DNA of 38,287 bases from Clostridia bacterium (GTDB taxonomy: Bacteria; Bacillota; TC1; UBA5767): the NCBI GenBank assembly GCA_030625965.1, contig DAOUPV010000015.1, positions 1 through 38,287 on the forward strand, read 5' to 3'. This document shows, one piece after another, positions 1 through 9,011 of this stretch (the first letter of the stretch is position 1; every line of letters begins with the position of its first letter). The notes beneath the pieces were generated by a model that had not been told where the DNA came from, searched no databases, and saw only the letters and a list, made by a program, of their open reading frames with translations. Both the position numbers and the translations under genes were made by a program.

Positions 1-949
1 AAAGGCAATATTCTGGTCAGATGAGATTAGTTCTATATATCCCTATGGATTTAAGCATGCGGGTGGTGATAAAGAGAAGCAAGCTCATTCAGACATGGAT
101 TATCTTAGAGCTGAAGGCTTGTATAAATATACCAGCCCAGAGGATCTTGTAGCACAAGATTTCCGAGCAATCCTAGATGACTTGGTGGATTGCTATGATG
201 CGATAGAAGTTGAGAGAATGAGGGAAGATTTCAAAGTAACTGGATACGTCTATGAAATCTACAAGTCTAAGATGGACCATGAGATTATCAGGTTCCTTCT
301 AGAGAATGGTCTGGCAAGAGAGAGTGGGATTACTGAAGCGTTGGATGTTCTACCTGAGGTGGCATTGAAGTACATGAGTTTATTAGCAGGTTATGCTGCA
401 ATGGGTTATGGGGATTACAGTATATCAACTGATAACATCATGCATGAGTCTTTAATCTACTCTAAAGGAATGGGGGATGATGACGTTCATGCGTTACAAG
501 TAATTATGTCAGGTATACCTCAGCCGAGTGATACTTGTACTGTTCAAGAGATTGTTAAATTCAAACAGAAGAATTTGAGCGAGTTGGATCGCTATCAAGA
601 GTATTTATCAGATTGGATGGATATATTACAAAATGATATAAACGGTATTAAGCTACATTCATACTTAAGTGAGGTAGATCGCTACAACTGTGAGATGACT
701 AAACTAGTAAAATCAAGTGGACTGGGGTTTGAGATTAGTGATATCAGTGCACTCATGCCATATGCTGCATATTCAGCTATGAACTTAGTGCAACATGGAG
801 TTATTACAGATAGTATTACGGAGCATATGATAGTAGCGGGAGTATCAATAGCAACTACGAAAATAACATCGGCTATCCAACGTAAATCAAGAGTTAAAAG
901 CCTTCCTACTAGTTACATATTCAGAGCTATGAAACAGAAGATAGTATAA
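1..949 (+). CDS. DUF6236-like protein, 3' part (partial at window edge)
   Basis: The reading frame is open from base 2 to the stop at 947-949, so the gene starts upstream of the window; the ATG at 95 is probably internal. The first visible residues (AIFWSDEISSIYPYGF) resemble the N-terminal pattern of DUF6236 family proteins, in which an aromatic and acidic 'W-D-x-I' stretch is followed by a proline-rich turn. That match is from memory and rests on one short stretch. The rest (about 300 residues) is acidic and helical, with no membrane segment or signal peptide. No catalytic motif is recognised. The gene is AT-rich compared with the chromosome to the right and lies on the same side of the recombinase gene as the rest of the element, so it is probably cargo of the integrated element. 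Function unknown. Confidence 0.5.
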   Translation, partial: KAIFWSDEISSIYPYGFKHAGGDKEKQAHSDMDYLRAEGLYKYTSPEDLVAQDFRAILDDLVDCYDAIEVERMREDFKVTGYVYEIYKSKMDHEIIRFLLENGLARESGITEALDVLPEVALKYMSLLAGYAAMGYGDYSISTDNIMHESLIYSKGMGDDDVHALQVIMSGIPQPSDTCTVQEIVKFKQKNLSELDRYQEYLSDWMDILQNDINGIKLHSYLSEVDRYNCEMTKLVKSSGLGFEISDISALMPYAAYSAMNLVQHGVITDSITEHMIVAGVSIATTKITSAIQRKSRVKSLPTSYIFRAMKQKIV

Positions 950-1375
950 GAATTGATGCGTTAGATTAATAGCTTCACTTAAATATAACTATTGGTAGGA
1001 TGTTACAATGAGTTTTTTTCATGAAATGAGCTGATCAAAGTACTATACTGATCTACTCTCCAAAACAACAGTGCCGTTTCCTTCTGATAGTCCTGAGATC
1101 TAACCAGAGCCAGCCTGTTTGGTTTAAATTCCTTCGAGGAGGATTGCTATTGAACTCTTAGAACTGGTTCTGATGGTTGCATTTGTATCAAAAATTTGCA
1201 ATCAAAGCCCGTAGGATTATTTAGTGGTTAGATATTGTTAAGAGAGTTTCGATACTTCGTACCTGAAGAGATTGAAGCTCTTTTTTAGTATTACGAATGA
1301 TAGCGATAACTATCATTTTTCATTGCCAAATATATAGTTTGTACTGTAAAATATAAACAGTGGAGGTGCGACAAA
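950..1375. other. AT-rich intergenic region upstream of the recombinase gene
   Basis: No supported gene was found in these 426 bases. The right end holds the likely control region of the recombinase gene: a TTGCCA hexamer (1323-1328), a TAAAAT hexamer (1347-1352) at 18-base spacing, an inverted repeat ACTGT-n9-ACAGT (1343-1361) over the presumed -10 region, and a GGAGGTG ribosome binding site (1362-1368). The rest has no clear terminator or repeat. Confidence 0.5.
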
Positions 1376-3178
1376 ATGACAAATAAGAAAGTAGCTTGTC
1401 TTTACAGGGTATCTACAAAGAAGCAAATTGAGAAAGAAGATATCCCTATGCAGAAGAAAGCTTGTCAAGACTTCATATCAAGACATGAAGGTTGGGAGTC
1501 AGAGAAGGAATACTATGAAAAGGGTGTATCAGGTTACAAAGTGTCAAGTAGTGATAGAGATGTCCTACAGACAGTCCTGAAGGATGCCTCAAATGGAGTG
1601 TTTGATGTGCTCCTGGTCTTTAGCACTGACAGGCTTGGAAGAAGATCTGATGAATACACTCCCATAGTTAAGCAACTTAGTCATGATGTGGAAGTATGGT
1701 CAGTATCCCAGGGTGAGCTAACAATCAAAACCCACACTGATACACTCAAAACATTTGTAGATGGTTGGCAAAATGAAGGGGAGAGTATTAAGACCTCTCT
1801 TAGAATAGATGAGAAGCATAAACAAATGACAGAGGATGGTGTTTACAGAGGTGGTTGGGTTCCCTTTGGATACAAGAAGGTCAAATCAGGAAGGTATAAT
1901 TCTAGGGACAAGGATAAAAGAAAAGAATTGTATGATATGGCTATAGATGAAGACGAAGCTGAGGTAGTTCGTGAAATTTACGAACTGGCATTAAGAGGAA
2001 AGGGTGGTACAAGAATAGCACAAGCTTTAAATGAATCGGGTAAGAGAACAAAGAGAGGGAATTATTGGAATGCAACTACTGTATTCAAATTATTGAAGAA
2101 TCCAACTTATAAAGGGTATTTGAGCTATGGGAAGACATCATCAAAAAACGGAAAACAACGTAGACAAGACCCTTCAACATGGATACTTAGCTCTACACAG
2201 ATTGAAAGGCTTGTTATCGTGTCTGAAGACGAATGGGATAGAGTGAATGCAGGGATGGTCAGTCGTAGGAAAAAACCTGGGAGACCAAGCGAACCAACGA
2301 CATCAAGCAAGTTGCTGTTGCATGGACTACTTTACTGTGGACATTGCGATCATAAAATGACATCATCAACCCAATACAGAAACTACACTTATAAAACTGG
2401 TGAGAAGAAGGGGCAAAGCGAAAAGAAGATTTACTACAACTATAGATGCAATTGCAAAAAAGATGGTCATATATGTAATGGTAAAAAAACCTGTGCCTCA
2501 TGGAAAGTAGAAGAACCAGTTATTGAATTTGTAAAAGATTACTTAGACTCTTTGCGTGTTGATAATGTTAAAGATGATTTTATTAGACAACAAAAAAAGA
2601 CAGCTAAGGTGCTGGAAAGACAAGTAAAGAATAAAGCAAAAGAGTGCGAGAAAATTTACCAAGATATCAAGAACCTTGAAGAAGAACTACTTAAGGTCTT
2701 AACAGGTGAAAGTCCATTTAGTAGAGATCAGTTAGCTGACATAATGACTAAGAAGAAAACTGATTTGGTGACAGCTCAAGATGCACATAAAGCTTTGAAA
2801 GAAAACCTACAAGTTGCTAATGCTGACATCCAAGATGTTGACCAACTACAGGTTGTTATTCCAGTTTGGAGTGAAGTATTTGATAATGCTGACATCGAAC
2901 AAAAAAGAGATATGTTGAGAGCCATCATCGACAGAGTTGATCTATATGTTGATAGAGTTGAAATTAAGATTAAACTTCATATAGATGAGTTTATGGAGAG
3001 CATTTCTGACCCCAATGACTCTGACAATAATGATGAAGAGAAATGTACTGTAAAAAACAGTAAAGTGTCCATCCCAGGGAACTGTTCCGCCAGGCTATTC
3101 GACATGCCGCGGCAGGTATCATCCTGGTCCACAACCATCCCAGCGGTGATACTACGCCAAGTCAGGAGGACCTATTGA
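1376..3178 (+). CDS. Large serine recombinase (site-specific integrase)
   Basis: This 600-residue protein catalyses integration and excision of the element that carries it. The N-terminal resolvase domain holds the catalytic serine (Ser13 in YRVSTKKQ) and the arginine-rich DRLGRR motif near residue 83. A 'recombinase' DNA-binding domain follows (about 155-290, with [12 protein letters not shown] and a NPTYKGYL-type motif). Next comes a zinc-ribbon with CGHC and two later Cys pairs (about 320-370), and a long charged coiled coil (about 400-480), the standard large-serine-recombinase order. ATG 1376 is 7 bases after GGAGGTG. The last 37 or so codons (from about 3067) read through radC sequence in another frame, so the C-terminus of this integrated copy is encoded by host DNA. 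Such enzymes usually need a separate directionality factor to excise; none is visible here. Confidence 0.93.
   Translation: MTNKKVACLYRVSTKKQIEKEDIPMQKKACQDFISRHEGWESEKEYYEKGVSGYKVSSSDRDVLQTVLKDASNGVFDVLLVFSTDRLGRRSDEYTPIVKQLSHDVEVWSVSQGELTIKTHTDTLKTFVDGWQNEGESIKTSLRIDEKHKQMTEDGVYRGGWVPFGYKKVKSGRYNSRDKDKRKELYDMAIDEDEAEVVREIYELALRGKGGTRIAQALNESGKRTKRGNYWNATTVFKLLKNPTYKGYLSYGKTSSKNGKQRRQDPSTWILSSTQIERLVIVSEDEWDRVNAGMVSRRKKPGRPSEPTTSSKLLLHGLLYCGHCDHKMTSSTQYRNYTYKTGEKKGQSEKKIYYNYRCNCKKDGHICNGKKTCASWKVEEPVIEFVKDYLDSLRVDNVKDDFIRQQKKTAKVLERQVKNKAKECEKIYQDIKNLEEELLKVLTGESPFSRDQLADIMTKKKTDLVTAQDAHKALKENLQVANADIQDVDQLQVVIPVWSEVFDNADIEQKRDMLRAIIDRVDLYVDRVEIKIKLHIDEFMESISDPNDSDNNDEEKCTVKNSKVSIPGNCSARLFDMPRQVSSWSTTIPAVILRQVRRTY
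3050..3076. other. Right attachment junction of the integrated element in radC
   Basis: The sequence changes here from AT-rich element DNA to radC coding sequence. In the radC frame, a stop codon (3061-3063) is followed at once by codons for SVHPRELF, a conserved RadC stretch, so the crossover lies at or just left of 3064-3075. The exact core cannot be fixed without the left junction, which is outside the window. An inverted repeat ACTGT-n5-ACAGT (3047-3061) sits just inside the element end. Confidence 0.75.
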
Positions 3179-3288
3179 TCACTGAACGGATCGTGGAAGC
3201 GGGACAAATCATGGGAATCGAGGTGCTGGACCACATTATTGTGGCCGGGGATGGATATCTGAGCTTCAGGGAGGAAGATCTCATCTAA
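3064..3288 (+). pseudogene. radC: radC 3' fragment (JAB/MPN+ domain), severed by integration
   Basis: The frame encodes 74 residues matching the C-terminal end of RadC, including the metal-binding signature [14 protein letters not shown] (His-x-His...Ser-x-x-Asp) and the ending [19 protein letters not shown]. The N-terminal part with the HhH region and the conserved upstream glutamate is missing, and an in-frame stop lies directly before the fragment, so it is not translated as RadC. RadC just upstream of mreB is a common Firmicutes order, so the remainder of the gene should lie at the other end of the element. Excision would be expected to rebuild it. Confidence 0.92.
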
Positions 3289-3297
3289 AATTGTTAC

Positions 3298-3325
3298 TTG
3301 TTATTCCCTTTCGCTAGAATATAAT
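3298..3325 (+). promoter_or_regulatory. Candidate sigma-A promoter of the mreB operon
   Basis: TTGTTA (3298-3303) and TATAAT (3320-3325) are separated by 16 bases. The site lies between the radC stop and mreB, giving mreBCD a promoter that does not depend on the interrupted radC. Confidence 0.6.
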
Positions 3326-3379
3326 ATAGAATGAAGTGATTATGTATTAAGACAATGAATAGACTATATGGGGGTATAA

Positions 3380-4414
3380 ATGTTTAAAGCGAAAGACTTA
3401 GGAATAGATTTGGGAACAGCGAATATATTAGTATATATCAGAGGCGAAGGCGTAATCATGCAGGAGCCTTCCGTTGTGGCCATACAGAAGAACACCAAGG
3501 AAATTTTAGCAGTAGGCAGTGAAGCCAAACAGATGATCGGCCGTACGCCGGAAAACATCGTGGCCATCCGTCCGATGAAGGATGGAGTCATCGCCGACTT
3601 CGACGTTGCCCAGGCTATGTTGCGTTATTTCATTAACAAATCCAAGAGCAGATTTACGCTGATTAAGCCAAATGTAGTGGTAGGCGTACCGACAGGAATT
3701 ACTGCTGTAGAGGAACGCGCAGTCAAGGATGCGGCCTTGCAGGCTGGTGCCAAGGATGTTCAGCTTTTGGCGGAACCCATGGCTGCAGCCATCGGCTCAG
3801 GAATGCCGGTAGGGGAACCTACTGGAAACATGATTGTGGATATCGGTGGTGGTACGACAGAGGTGGCAGTCATATCTCTGGGTGGCATTGTGACCGACCG
3901 CTCTATCCGCGTCGGCGGAGACGAGATGGATGCCCATATCGTCAGTTACCTGAAACGCAAATACAACCTGTTGGTGGGTGAGAGAACTGCTGAGGATCTC
4001 AAGATGAAATACGGTAGCGCATATTTTTCCGATTCTGCAGAAGATCAAAAGCGAAGAAATCTCAAATGCTCCATCAGAGGTCGGGACCTTGTGGAAGGTC
4101 TGCCCAAGAATATTGAATTGACCGGGGATGAGATCTGCGAGGCCATGAAAGAGCCGGTAGGTCGTATCCTGGAAGGCATTCGCTACTGCCTGGAACATAC
4201 CCCACCCGAGCTTTCCTCGGATATCATGGATAAGGGTATTGTACTGGCAGGTGGTGGGTCGTTGCTTTATGGATTGGATAAACTGGTCCGAGATGAAACC
4301 CACATGCCGGTATATGTAGCTGAAGAGCCTCTTACCGCAGTGGCCGAAGGTACAGGTGTCGTGGTAGAAAACCTGGAAAAATGGAGGAGAATTCTAAGCA
4401 ACGTAAACAGCTGA
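3380..4414 (+). CDS. mreB: Rod-shape determining actin-like protein MreB
   Basis: MreB is a bacterial actin that forms membrane-bound filaments and positions the lateral cell-wall synthesis machinery. The 344-residue length is normal. The actin-fold nucleotide-binding motifs are present: DLGTANILVY near residue 9 (phosphate 1), DIGGGTTEVAVI near 152 (phosphate 2) and VLAGGGSLLYGLD near 290 (adenosine). The start at 3380 follows a GGGGGT ribosome binding site. It is the first gene of the mreBCD-mrdA-rodA cluster, 16 bases before mreC, and is the first intact gene after the radC fragment. Confidence 0.97.
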   Translation: MFKAKDLGIDLGTANILVYIRGEGVIMQEPSVVAIQKNTKEILAVGSEAKQMIGRTPENIVAIRPMKDGVIADFDVAQAMLRYFINKSKSRFTLIKPNVVVGVPTGITAVEERAVKDAALQAGAKDVQLLAEPMAAAIGSGMPVGEPTGNMIVDIGGGTTEVAVISLGGIVTDRSIRVGGDEMDAHIVSYLKRKYNLLVGERTAEDLKMKYGSAYFSDSAEDQKRRNLKCSIRGRDLVEGLPKNIELTGDEICEAMKEPVGRILEGIRYCLEHTPPELSSDIMDKGIVLAGGGSLLYGLDKLVRDETHMPVYVAEEPLTAVAEGTGVVVENLEKWRRILSNVNS

Positions 4415-4430
4415 TCAAAGGGGATAGATT

Positions 4431-5249
4431 ATGGAAAATAGAAATAAGATTATCATATTCTTTCTTCTGGTCGCATGCATCGTGACCGTCCGACTCTCCT
4501 CGAAAGACCGTGAGATCACCCAGGTAGAGAGAATCCTGGCGGAAGGTTTCAGACCTATGCAACAGAGCCTGATGCAGGCTACAGAAAACCTGATCCTGTT
4601 CGCAGAAGGTGTGAGCAATCACCCGGCGGTAGCCAGGGAGAACGAGCTGCTGAAGAGCCAGATCGCCCAGATGGAAGTCGAGACGGATCTGGAACGGGAA
4701 TACTATTTCGAGAACATCCGCCTGCGAAAGCTGCTGAATATGAGGGAAACCTCTGAATGGCAAGTAATCGCGGCTGACGTGATTGCCCGGGGAATTAAAT
4801 CCTGGGATGATACCATGACCATCAACATGGGTGAGGATGATGGCGTGTCACTATATGATGGCGTCATGACCTATAATGGATTGGTCGGGAAGATATACCA
4901 AGTGAGCCCTCACACGGCTGAAGTGCGTCTACTTAATAACAGGTTGGGCTCAGTCGCCGCCATGACGGAACAGACCCGTTTCCCTGGTGTCATTGAAGGT
5001 ATCGGTGACGGATCTGGCTTGCTGCAATTGATCTATCTGCCTCATGACGCGCCTGTTGACTTGAATCAGACAGTTGTAACCTCGGGACTGGGTGGATTGA
5101 TACCAAAAGAAATTAAGATAGGCTATATAAGTTCCATTGATTATAACGAGGATGGATTACTGAAGAGTGCTATCGTTACACCGTTTGAAGATTTGGACCG
5201 GTTGGAGGAAGTACTAGTCGTCAAGCTTGAAGGCGGGGTGTCGCCTTGA
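4431..5249 (+). CDS. mreC: Rod-shape determining protein MreC
   Basis: MreC links cytoplasmic MreB to periplasmic-side wall synthases. This 272-residue protein has one N-terminal membrane segment (about 6-22, IIIFFLLVACIVTVRL), then a coiled-coil stretch rich in Glu/Leu (about 60-100), and then the beta-barrel domains typical of MreC with GMVTYNGLVGKIY-like and VVTSGLGGLIPKEIKIGYI-like stretches. The stop overlaps the mreD start, so the two are probably translationally coupled. Confidence 0.95.
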   Translation: MENRNKIIIFFLLVACIVTVRLSSKDREITQVERILAEGFRPMQQSLMQATENLILFAEGVSNHPAVARENELLKSQIAQMEVETDLEREYYFENIRLRKLLNMRETSEWQVIAADVIARGIKSWDDTMTINMGEDDGVSLYDGVMTYNGLVGKIYQVSPHTAEVRLLNNRLGSVAAMTEQTRFPGVIEGIGDGSGLLQLIYLPHDAPVDLNQTVVTSGLGGLIPKEIKIGYISSIDYNEDGLLKSAIVTPFEDLDRLEEVLVVKLEGGVSP

Positions 5250-5758
5250 GAATCAGAGAGTGGCTGATCTGGTTAGTAATCATTTATACCAGTCTGTTGC
5301 TAGAGTCCAGTGTGCTAGTGCATTTTACCATCTTCGGCGCCAAACCCGATCTGCTATTGGTAGGTGTGGTTCTGGTTGGATTGATGCAGGGTAAACAGGA
5401 AGCGCTGTCCAAGGGCTTCTTTGTGGGCTTGCTAGAAGATCTTTTCATAGGACGTTTTATAGGCAGCAACGCACTTGTAAAGGCGTTGGTTGGCTTTCTT
5501 AGTGGACAAGTGGAACGGGAAATCGTAAAGGAAAACGTGGTCATTGCAGTTTCCATGGTTTGGGTTTTTACCATTGTGAACCATCTGTTCTACGGTGCGT
5601 TGATGATATTGCTGGGTAATGCCAATATTCTGGGACTGGACTATCTGAGGACGCTCTTGACTTCCGCATTCTACAACGGATTGCTGACCATCGTAATGTT
5701 CCCAATGTTCTATTTCCTTTTAATCAAGGGAACACTGAAAAAAACCAAGAGACTATAA
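5246..5758 (+). CDS. mreD: Rod-shape determining membrane protein MreD
   Basis: This 170-residue protein is almost entirely membrane-embedded, with about five hydrophobic helices, as in MreD. The most likely start is TTG 5246, overlapping the mreC stop by four bases (TTGA) and preceded by an AGGCGGGG ribosome binding site. It starts MRIREWLIWLVI. MreD works with MreC and RodA/PBP2 in the elongation complex; its exact biochemical role is not known. The position between mreC and mrdA supports the call more than the poorly conserved sequence does. Confidence 0.92.
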   Translation: MRIREWLIWLVIIYTSLLLESSVLVHFTIFGAKPDLLLVGVVLVGLMQGKQEALSKGFFVGLLEDLFIGRFIGSNALVKALVGFLSGQVEREIVKENVVIAVSMVWVFTIVNHLFYGALMILLGNANILGLDYLRTLLTSAFYNGLLTIVMFPMFYFLLIKGTLKKTKRL

Positions 5759-5772
5759 CCGGGAGACTATAG

Positions 5773-7854
5773 ATGAATAAAGAAACAACAAAAAATATGG
5801 TTAACCGAACGCGAGTAATCCTGGCGGCCATCGTAGCGATATTCATGCTACTTGGCGTCAGGCTTTTTTACCTGCAGATTCAAACCAATGCGATGTTTAC
5901 CGACCGAGCGGAAAGAAACACCCTGCGTTTTGTTGAAGTAGAGGCTACGCGTGGAGATATCGTCGGTGCTGACGGCTACGTATATGCCACGAGCAAACCA
6001 TCCTATGTAGTTACGCTTGCCTATATTGCAGATAAGGAAGAGCGGGAAAAAGCCATCGTCAATCTGGCGGGTTGCATGGAAAAATATGGCTACTCCGAAG
6101 AGGATATCAGGGAGATGGTGACCGGCAACGCCAGGAAATTCGAGGCGACAGAAATTGCCAGTCTGCCCTGGGGGTTGGAAGCGATGGAGATGATCTCCGA
6201 ACTGTCCGAGCGTCGGGAGGCGCTACCGGGCGTGGTCATTAAGACAGTACCCATACGATCCTATCCGCTTGGTACGCTAGCAGGACATATCATCGGCCAT
6301 ACGGGACCCATCAACGAGAGCGAGATGGAGAATGTGGATCCGGAGATTTACGATATGAACGACAAGATAGGTAAATCCGGTGTGGAACGCACTTATGAGA
6401 TATTTCCCGCGGAAGACGATTACTATGGTCTGAAAGGAAACAAAGGAATCCAGAAATACCAGGTGGATGCGGCCAGTAGACCGTTGCAGGAGATGGATTT
6501 CAGCATTGCCCCAATTCCTGGGGATACAGTGGTACTGACCATAGAACATAATCTTCAGACAACCTTGGAAGACGCCATGGATGCAGTCATCCTGGACGTC
6601 TACGAGAATGAGAGTGATAAGGCCGGTTCTGCTGCTGGAGTACTGATCGAGGTGGATACAGGTAAGATCTTAGCCATGGCCAGCAGACCTACCTTCAACC
6701 CGGAAGATTTCGTAGATGGACTGACGCAAGAGGAAGTGGACTACTATTACCGCAACGAGATGCGGCCGGAAATCAATAAGGCGGTGGCTTCGGCCTACCC
6801 GCCCGGTTCGACGTTCAAGATGCTGACCGGTATGGCTTTTCTGGAGAACAGCAACTACAGTCCCAACTATGCCATCAATTGCACAGGCGCTTATTGGGAA
6901 AAGCCTCATATCGCCTGCTGGAATGTGCATGGACAAACCAACTATTTTGAAGCCATCGCTCAGTCCTGCAACAGCTACATGCAGTTCGCCGGACAGATAG
7001 CGGGTATTGACAACATCGCGGGACTGGCAACGGAATTCGGTCTGGGTGTGGATCCGGGACTCACGGATCTGCCTTCTGTCAGTGATGGTTTCCAAGCCAA
7101 TCCGGAGAATAAGTTCGATCTTCAGGAATCCTATCTGAATATGCGACTCAACCGCTACAAAAGACAGTACGAAGAAAAAGTGGAAGACATCAATCAACAG
7201 GAAATTACGCAGGAAGAAAAGGAAACGTTGATCGAGAAGGCTGAAAAGGAACGGGAAGCTAGTGAGAAGTGGGCGAACGGTATTTTCGCTTTTGAGAAGA
7301 CTTGGCAGGCCTACGATACCTATAATACTTCCATTGGTCAAGGAATGAATAACTATACCATGCTGCAGCTGGCCAATTACACGGCTACTCTGGCCAACGG
7401 CGGAACCCGCTACCGGCCTTATCTTGTGGAACGCATCGAATCACCACAAGGAGAGCTGGTCTGGCAGTCAGAGCCAGAAATACTGCAGGAAGTCACTGTC
7501 TCTGAGGAGACAATGGCACTTACCCGCAGAGGGATGAAAGAGGTAACCGAACCTGGTGGAACATCTTACTATCTTTACTATGATTTCCCCATTGAGGTGG
7601 CTGCCAAAACCGGAACCGCACAGACTGGACGAGCTGGTGACGATAAGAGTACTGAGTTCCATGGTTTATTTGTGGCATTCGCACCGTATGATAATCCCCA
7701 GGTAGCATTTGCCGGCATCGTAGAGTATGGGCGCCATGGCGGTAGTTCGGCTGGTGTCATTGCACGATCTGTATTCGCCGAATATTTCGGTGAAGAGGAT
7801 TACAAAGATGTCAACGCGGCAAATGACCTGAACAGCCCCTTGGTCGAGGAGTAA
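5773..7854 (+). CDS. mrdA: Penicillin-binding protein 2 (elongation transpeptidase)
   Basis: This is a class B PBP that cross-links peptidoglycan during cell elongation. The 693-residue protein has an N-terminal membrane anchor (about 14-33), a dimerisation domain, and a transpeptidase domain with all three active-site motifs: STFK in AYPPGSTFKMLTG near residue 341, SCN (SxN) near 398, and KTGTAQTG near 614. An insert of charged residues (about 455-490, Lys/Glu/Gln rich) sits between SxN and KTG, as seen in several clostridial homologues. It lies 14 bases after mreD and 2 bases before rodA, its glycosyltransferase partner. Confidence 0.96.
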   Translation: MNKETTKNMVNRTRVILAAIVAIFMLLGVRLFYLQIQTNAMFTDRAERNTLRFVEVEATRGDIVGADGYVYATSKPSYVVTLAYIADKEEREKAIVNLAGCMEKYGYSEEDIREMVTGNARKFEATEIASLPWGLEAMEMISELSERREALPGVVIKTVPIRSYPLGTLAGHIIGHTGPINESEMENVDPEIYDMNDKIGKSGVERTYEIFPAEDDYYGLKGNKGIQKYQVDAASRPLQEMDFSIAPIPGDTVVLTIEHNLQTTLEDAMDAVILDVYENESDKAGSAAGVLIEVDTGKILAMASRPTFNPEDFVDGLTQEEVDYYYRNEMRPEINKAVASAYPPGSTFKMLTGMAFLENSNYSPNYAINCTGAYWEKPHIACWNVHGQTNYFEAIAQSCNSYMQFAGQIAGIDNIAGLATEFGLGVDPGLTDLPSVSDGFQANPENKFDLQESYLNMRLNRYKRQYEEKVEDINQQEITQEEKETLIEKAEKEREASEKWANGIFAFEKTWQAYDTYNTSIGQGMNNYTMLQLANYTATLANGGTRYRPYLVERIESPQGELVWQSEPEILQEVTVSEETMALTRRGMKEVTEPGGTSYYLYYDFPIEVAAKTGTAQTGRAGDDKSTEFHGLFVAFAPYDNPQVAFAGIVEYGRHGGSSAGVIARSVFAEYFGEEDYKDVNAANDLNSPLVEE

Positions 7855-7856
7855 CT

Positions 7857-9002
7857 ATGACAGATAACAAGCAATTTAAAGAACTGGATTATGCCTATTT
7901 GATAACCTTGTTCCTGATTCTGGTTGGTAGCGCCATCGTACAAGCCACCGCCTCATACGGAGTCGTGCCAAATGATCCGTATTATTATTTCCAAAGGCAT
8001 TTGTTTTCAATTGGTACCGGGTTGGTGCTCTTTGCCGTTATCGCGATGATCAATTACCGCGATTACCGCAACTACAGCCGTCTGATCTATGTGGGCATGT
8101 TCCTGATGCTGGTGCTGGTTCTGGTGCCGGGAATCGGAAGTGTGCGTAACAATGCCAGGAGTTGGTTCGTATTGGGACCGCTCACCCTGCAGCCAGCGGA
8201 ATTCGCCAAGGTGCTCTTCATCGTACTTTTTGCAGATTTTCTGGACAAGAGGAAGAACCATTTGGAGAACCTGTGGCAACTGATTCCGTGTTTCATCTTT
8301 TTGGCGATTCCAGTGGGATTGGTACTGATGCAACCGGATATGGGGACATCGTTGGTTTTTTTCGCCATTACCTTCTTCATGCTGTTCGCGGCGGGGGCCA
8401 ATCCCAAGATTCTGTTCGGACTTTTGGTTTTAGGTCTGGGATCGGTGATACTGCTGTTGTTCATGCATTACCAGATGGGTTTACCGTTGCCGCTGGAAGA
8501 CTACCAGCTGATGCGCTTTACCGTATTTCTCGATCCATATAACGATGGGAAGGGGGGCCTGGGTGCTGGCTACAACATCATCCAATCCCTGATCGCCATC
8601 GGTTCAGGAGGGCTTTACGGCAAAGGATTCTTGCAGGGAACCCAAAGTCAAAGTAACTTTTTGCCTTACCATCATACAGATTTCGTATTTGCCGTCATCG
8701 GCGAGGAGTTCGGTTTCATCGGTAGTATCCTAGTGCTGGTATTTTTCCTGTTTCTGATGTACAGAGCGTTAATGATTGCCCGTAAGTCGTTGGATCTATA
8801 TGGTGCCGTCATCATCTCTGGTGTGGTCGGCATGATGTTCTTCCATATCCTGGAGAGTGCCGGCATGGCCATGGGTGTCATGCCCATCACAGGCATTCCG
8901 TTTCCGATCCTGAGTTCGGGAGGATCCTCGATGTGGTCCAACATGGCAGCCCTTGGTCTGATTATCTCGGTTGATTTGCACAAGAAAACCATTCGTTTTT
9001 AA
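7857..9002 (+). CDS. rodA: RodA, SEDS-family peptidoglycan glycosyltransferase
   Basis: RodA polymerises glycan strands with PBP2. The 381 residues form about ten membrane helices. The SEDS signatures are present: LTLQPAEFAKV near residue 107 (a family QPSE/QPAE motif), a large extracellular loop with FLDPYNDGKGGLGAGYN, SLIAIGSGGLYGKG and the C-terminal MPITGIPFPILSSGGSS. FtsW is the paralogue; the neighbouring mrdA and mreBCD favour RodA. ATG 7857 is two bases after the mrdA stop. Confidence 0.95.
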   Translation: MTDNKQFKELDYAYLITLFLILVGSAIVQATASYGVVPNDPYYYFQRHLFSIGTGLVLFAVIAMINYRDYRNYSRLIYVGMFLMLVLVLVPGIGSVRNNARSWFVLGPLTLQPAEFAKVLFIVLFADFLDKRKNHLENLWQLIPCFIFLAIPVGLVLMQPDMGTSLVFFAITFFMLFAAGANPKILFGLLVLGLGSVILLLFMHYQMGLPLPLEDYQLMRFTVFLDPYNDGKGGLGAGYNIIQSLIAIGSGGLYGKGFLQGTQSQSNFLPYHHTDFVFAVIGEEFGFIGSILVLVFFLFLMYRALMIARKSLDLYGAVIISGVVGMMFFHILESAGMAMGVMPITGIPFPILSSGGSSMWSNMAALGLIISVDLHKKTIRF

Positions 9003-9011
9003 GGAGTAGAT

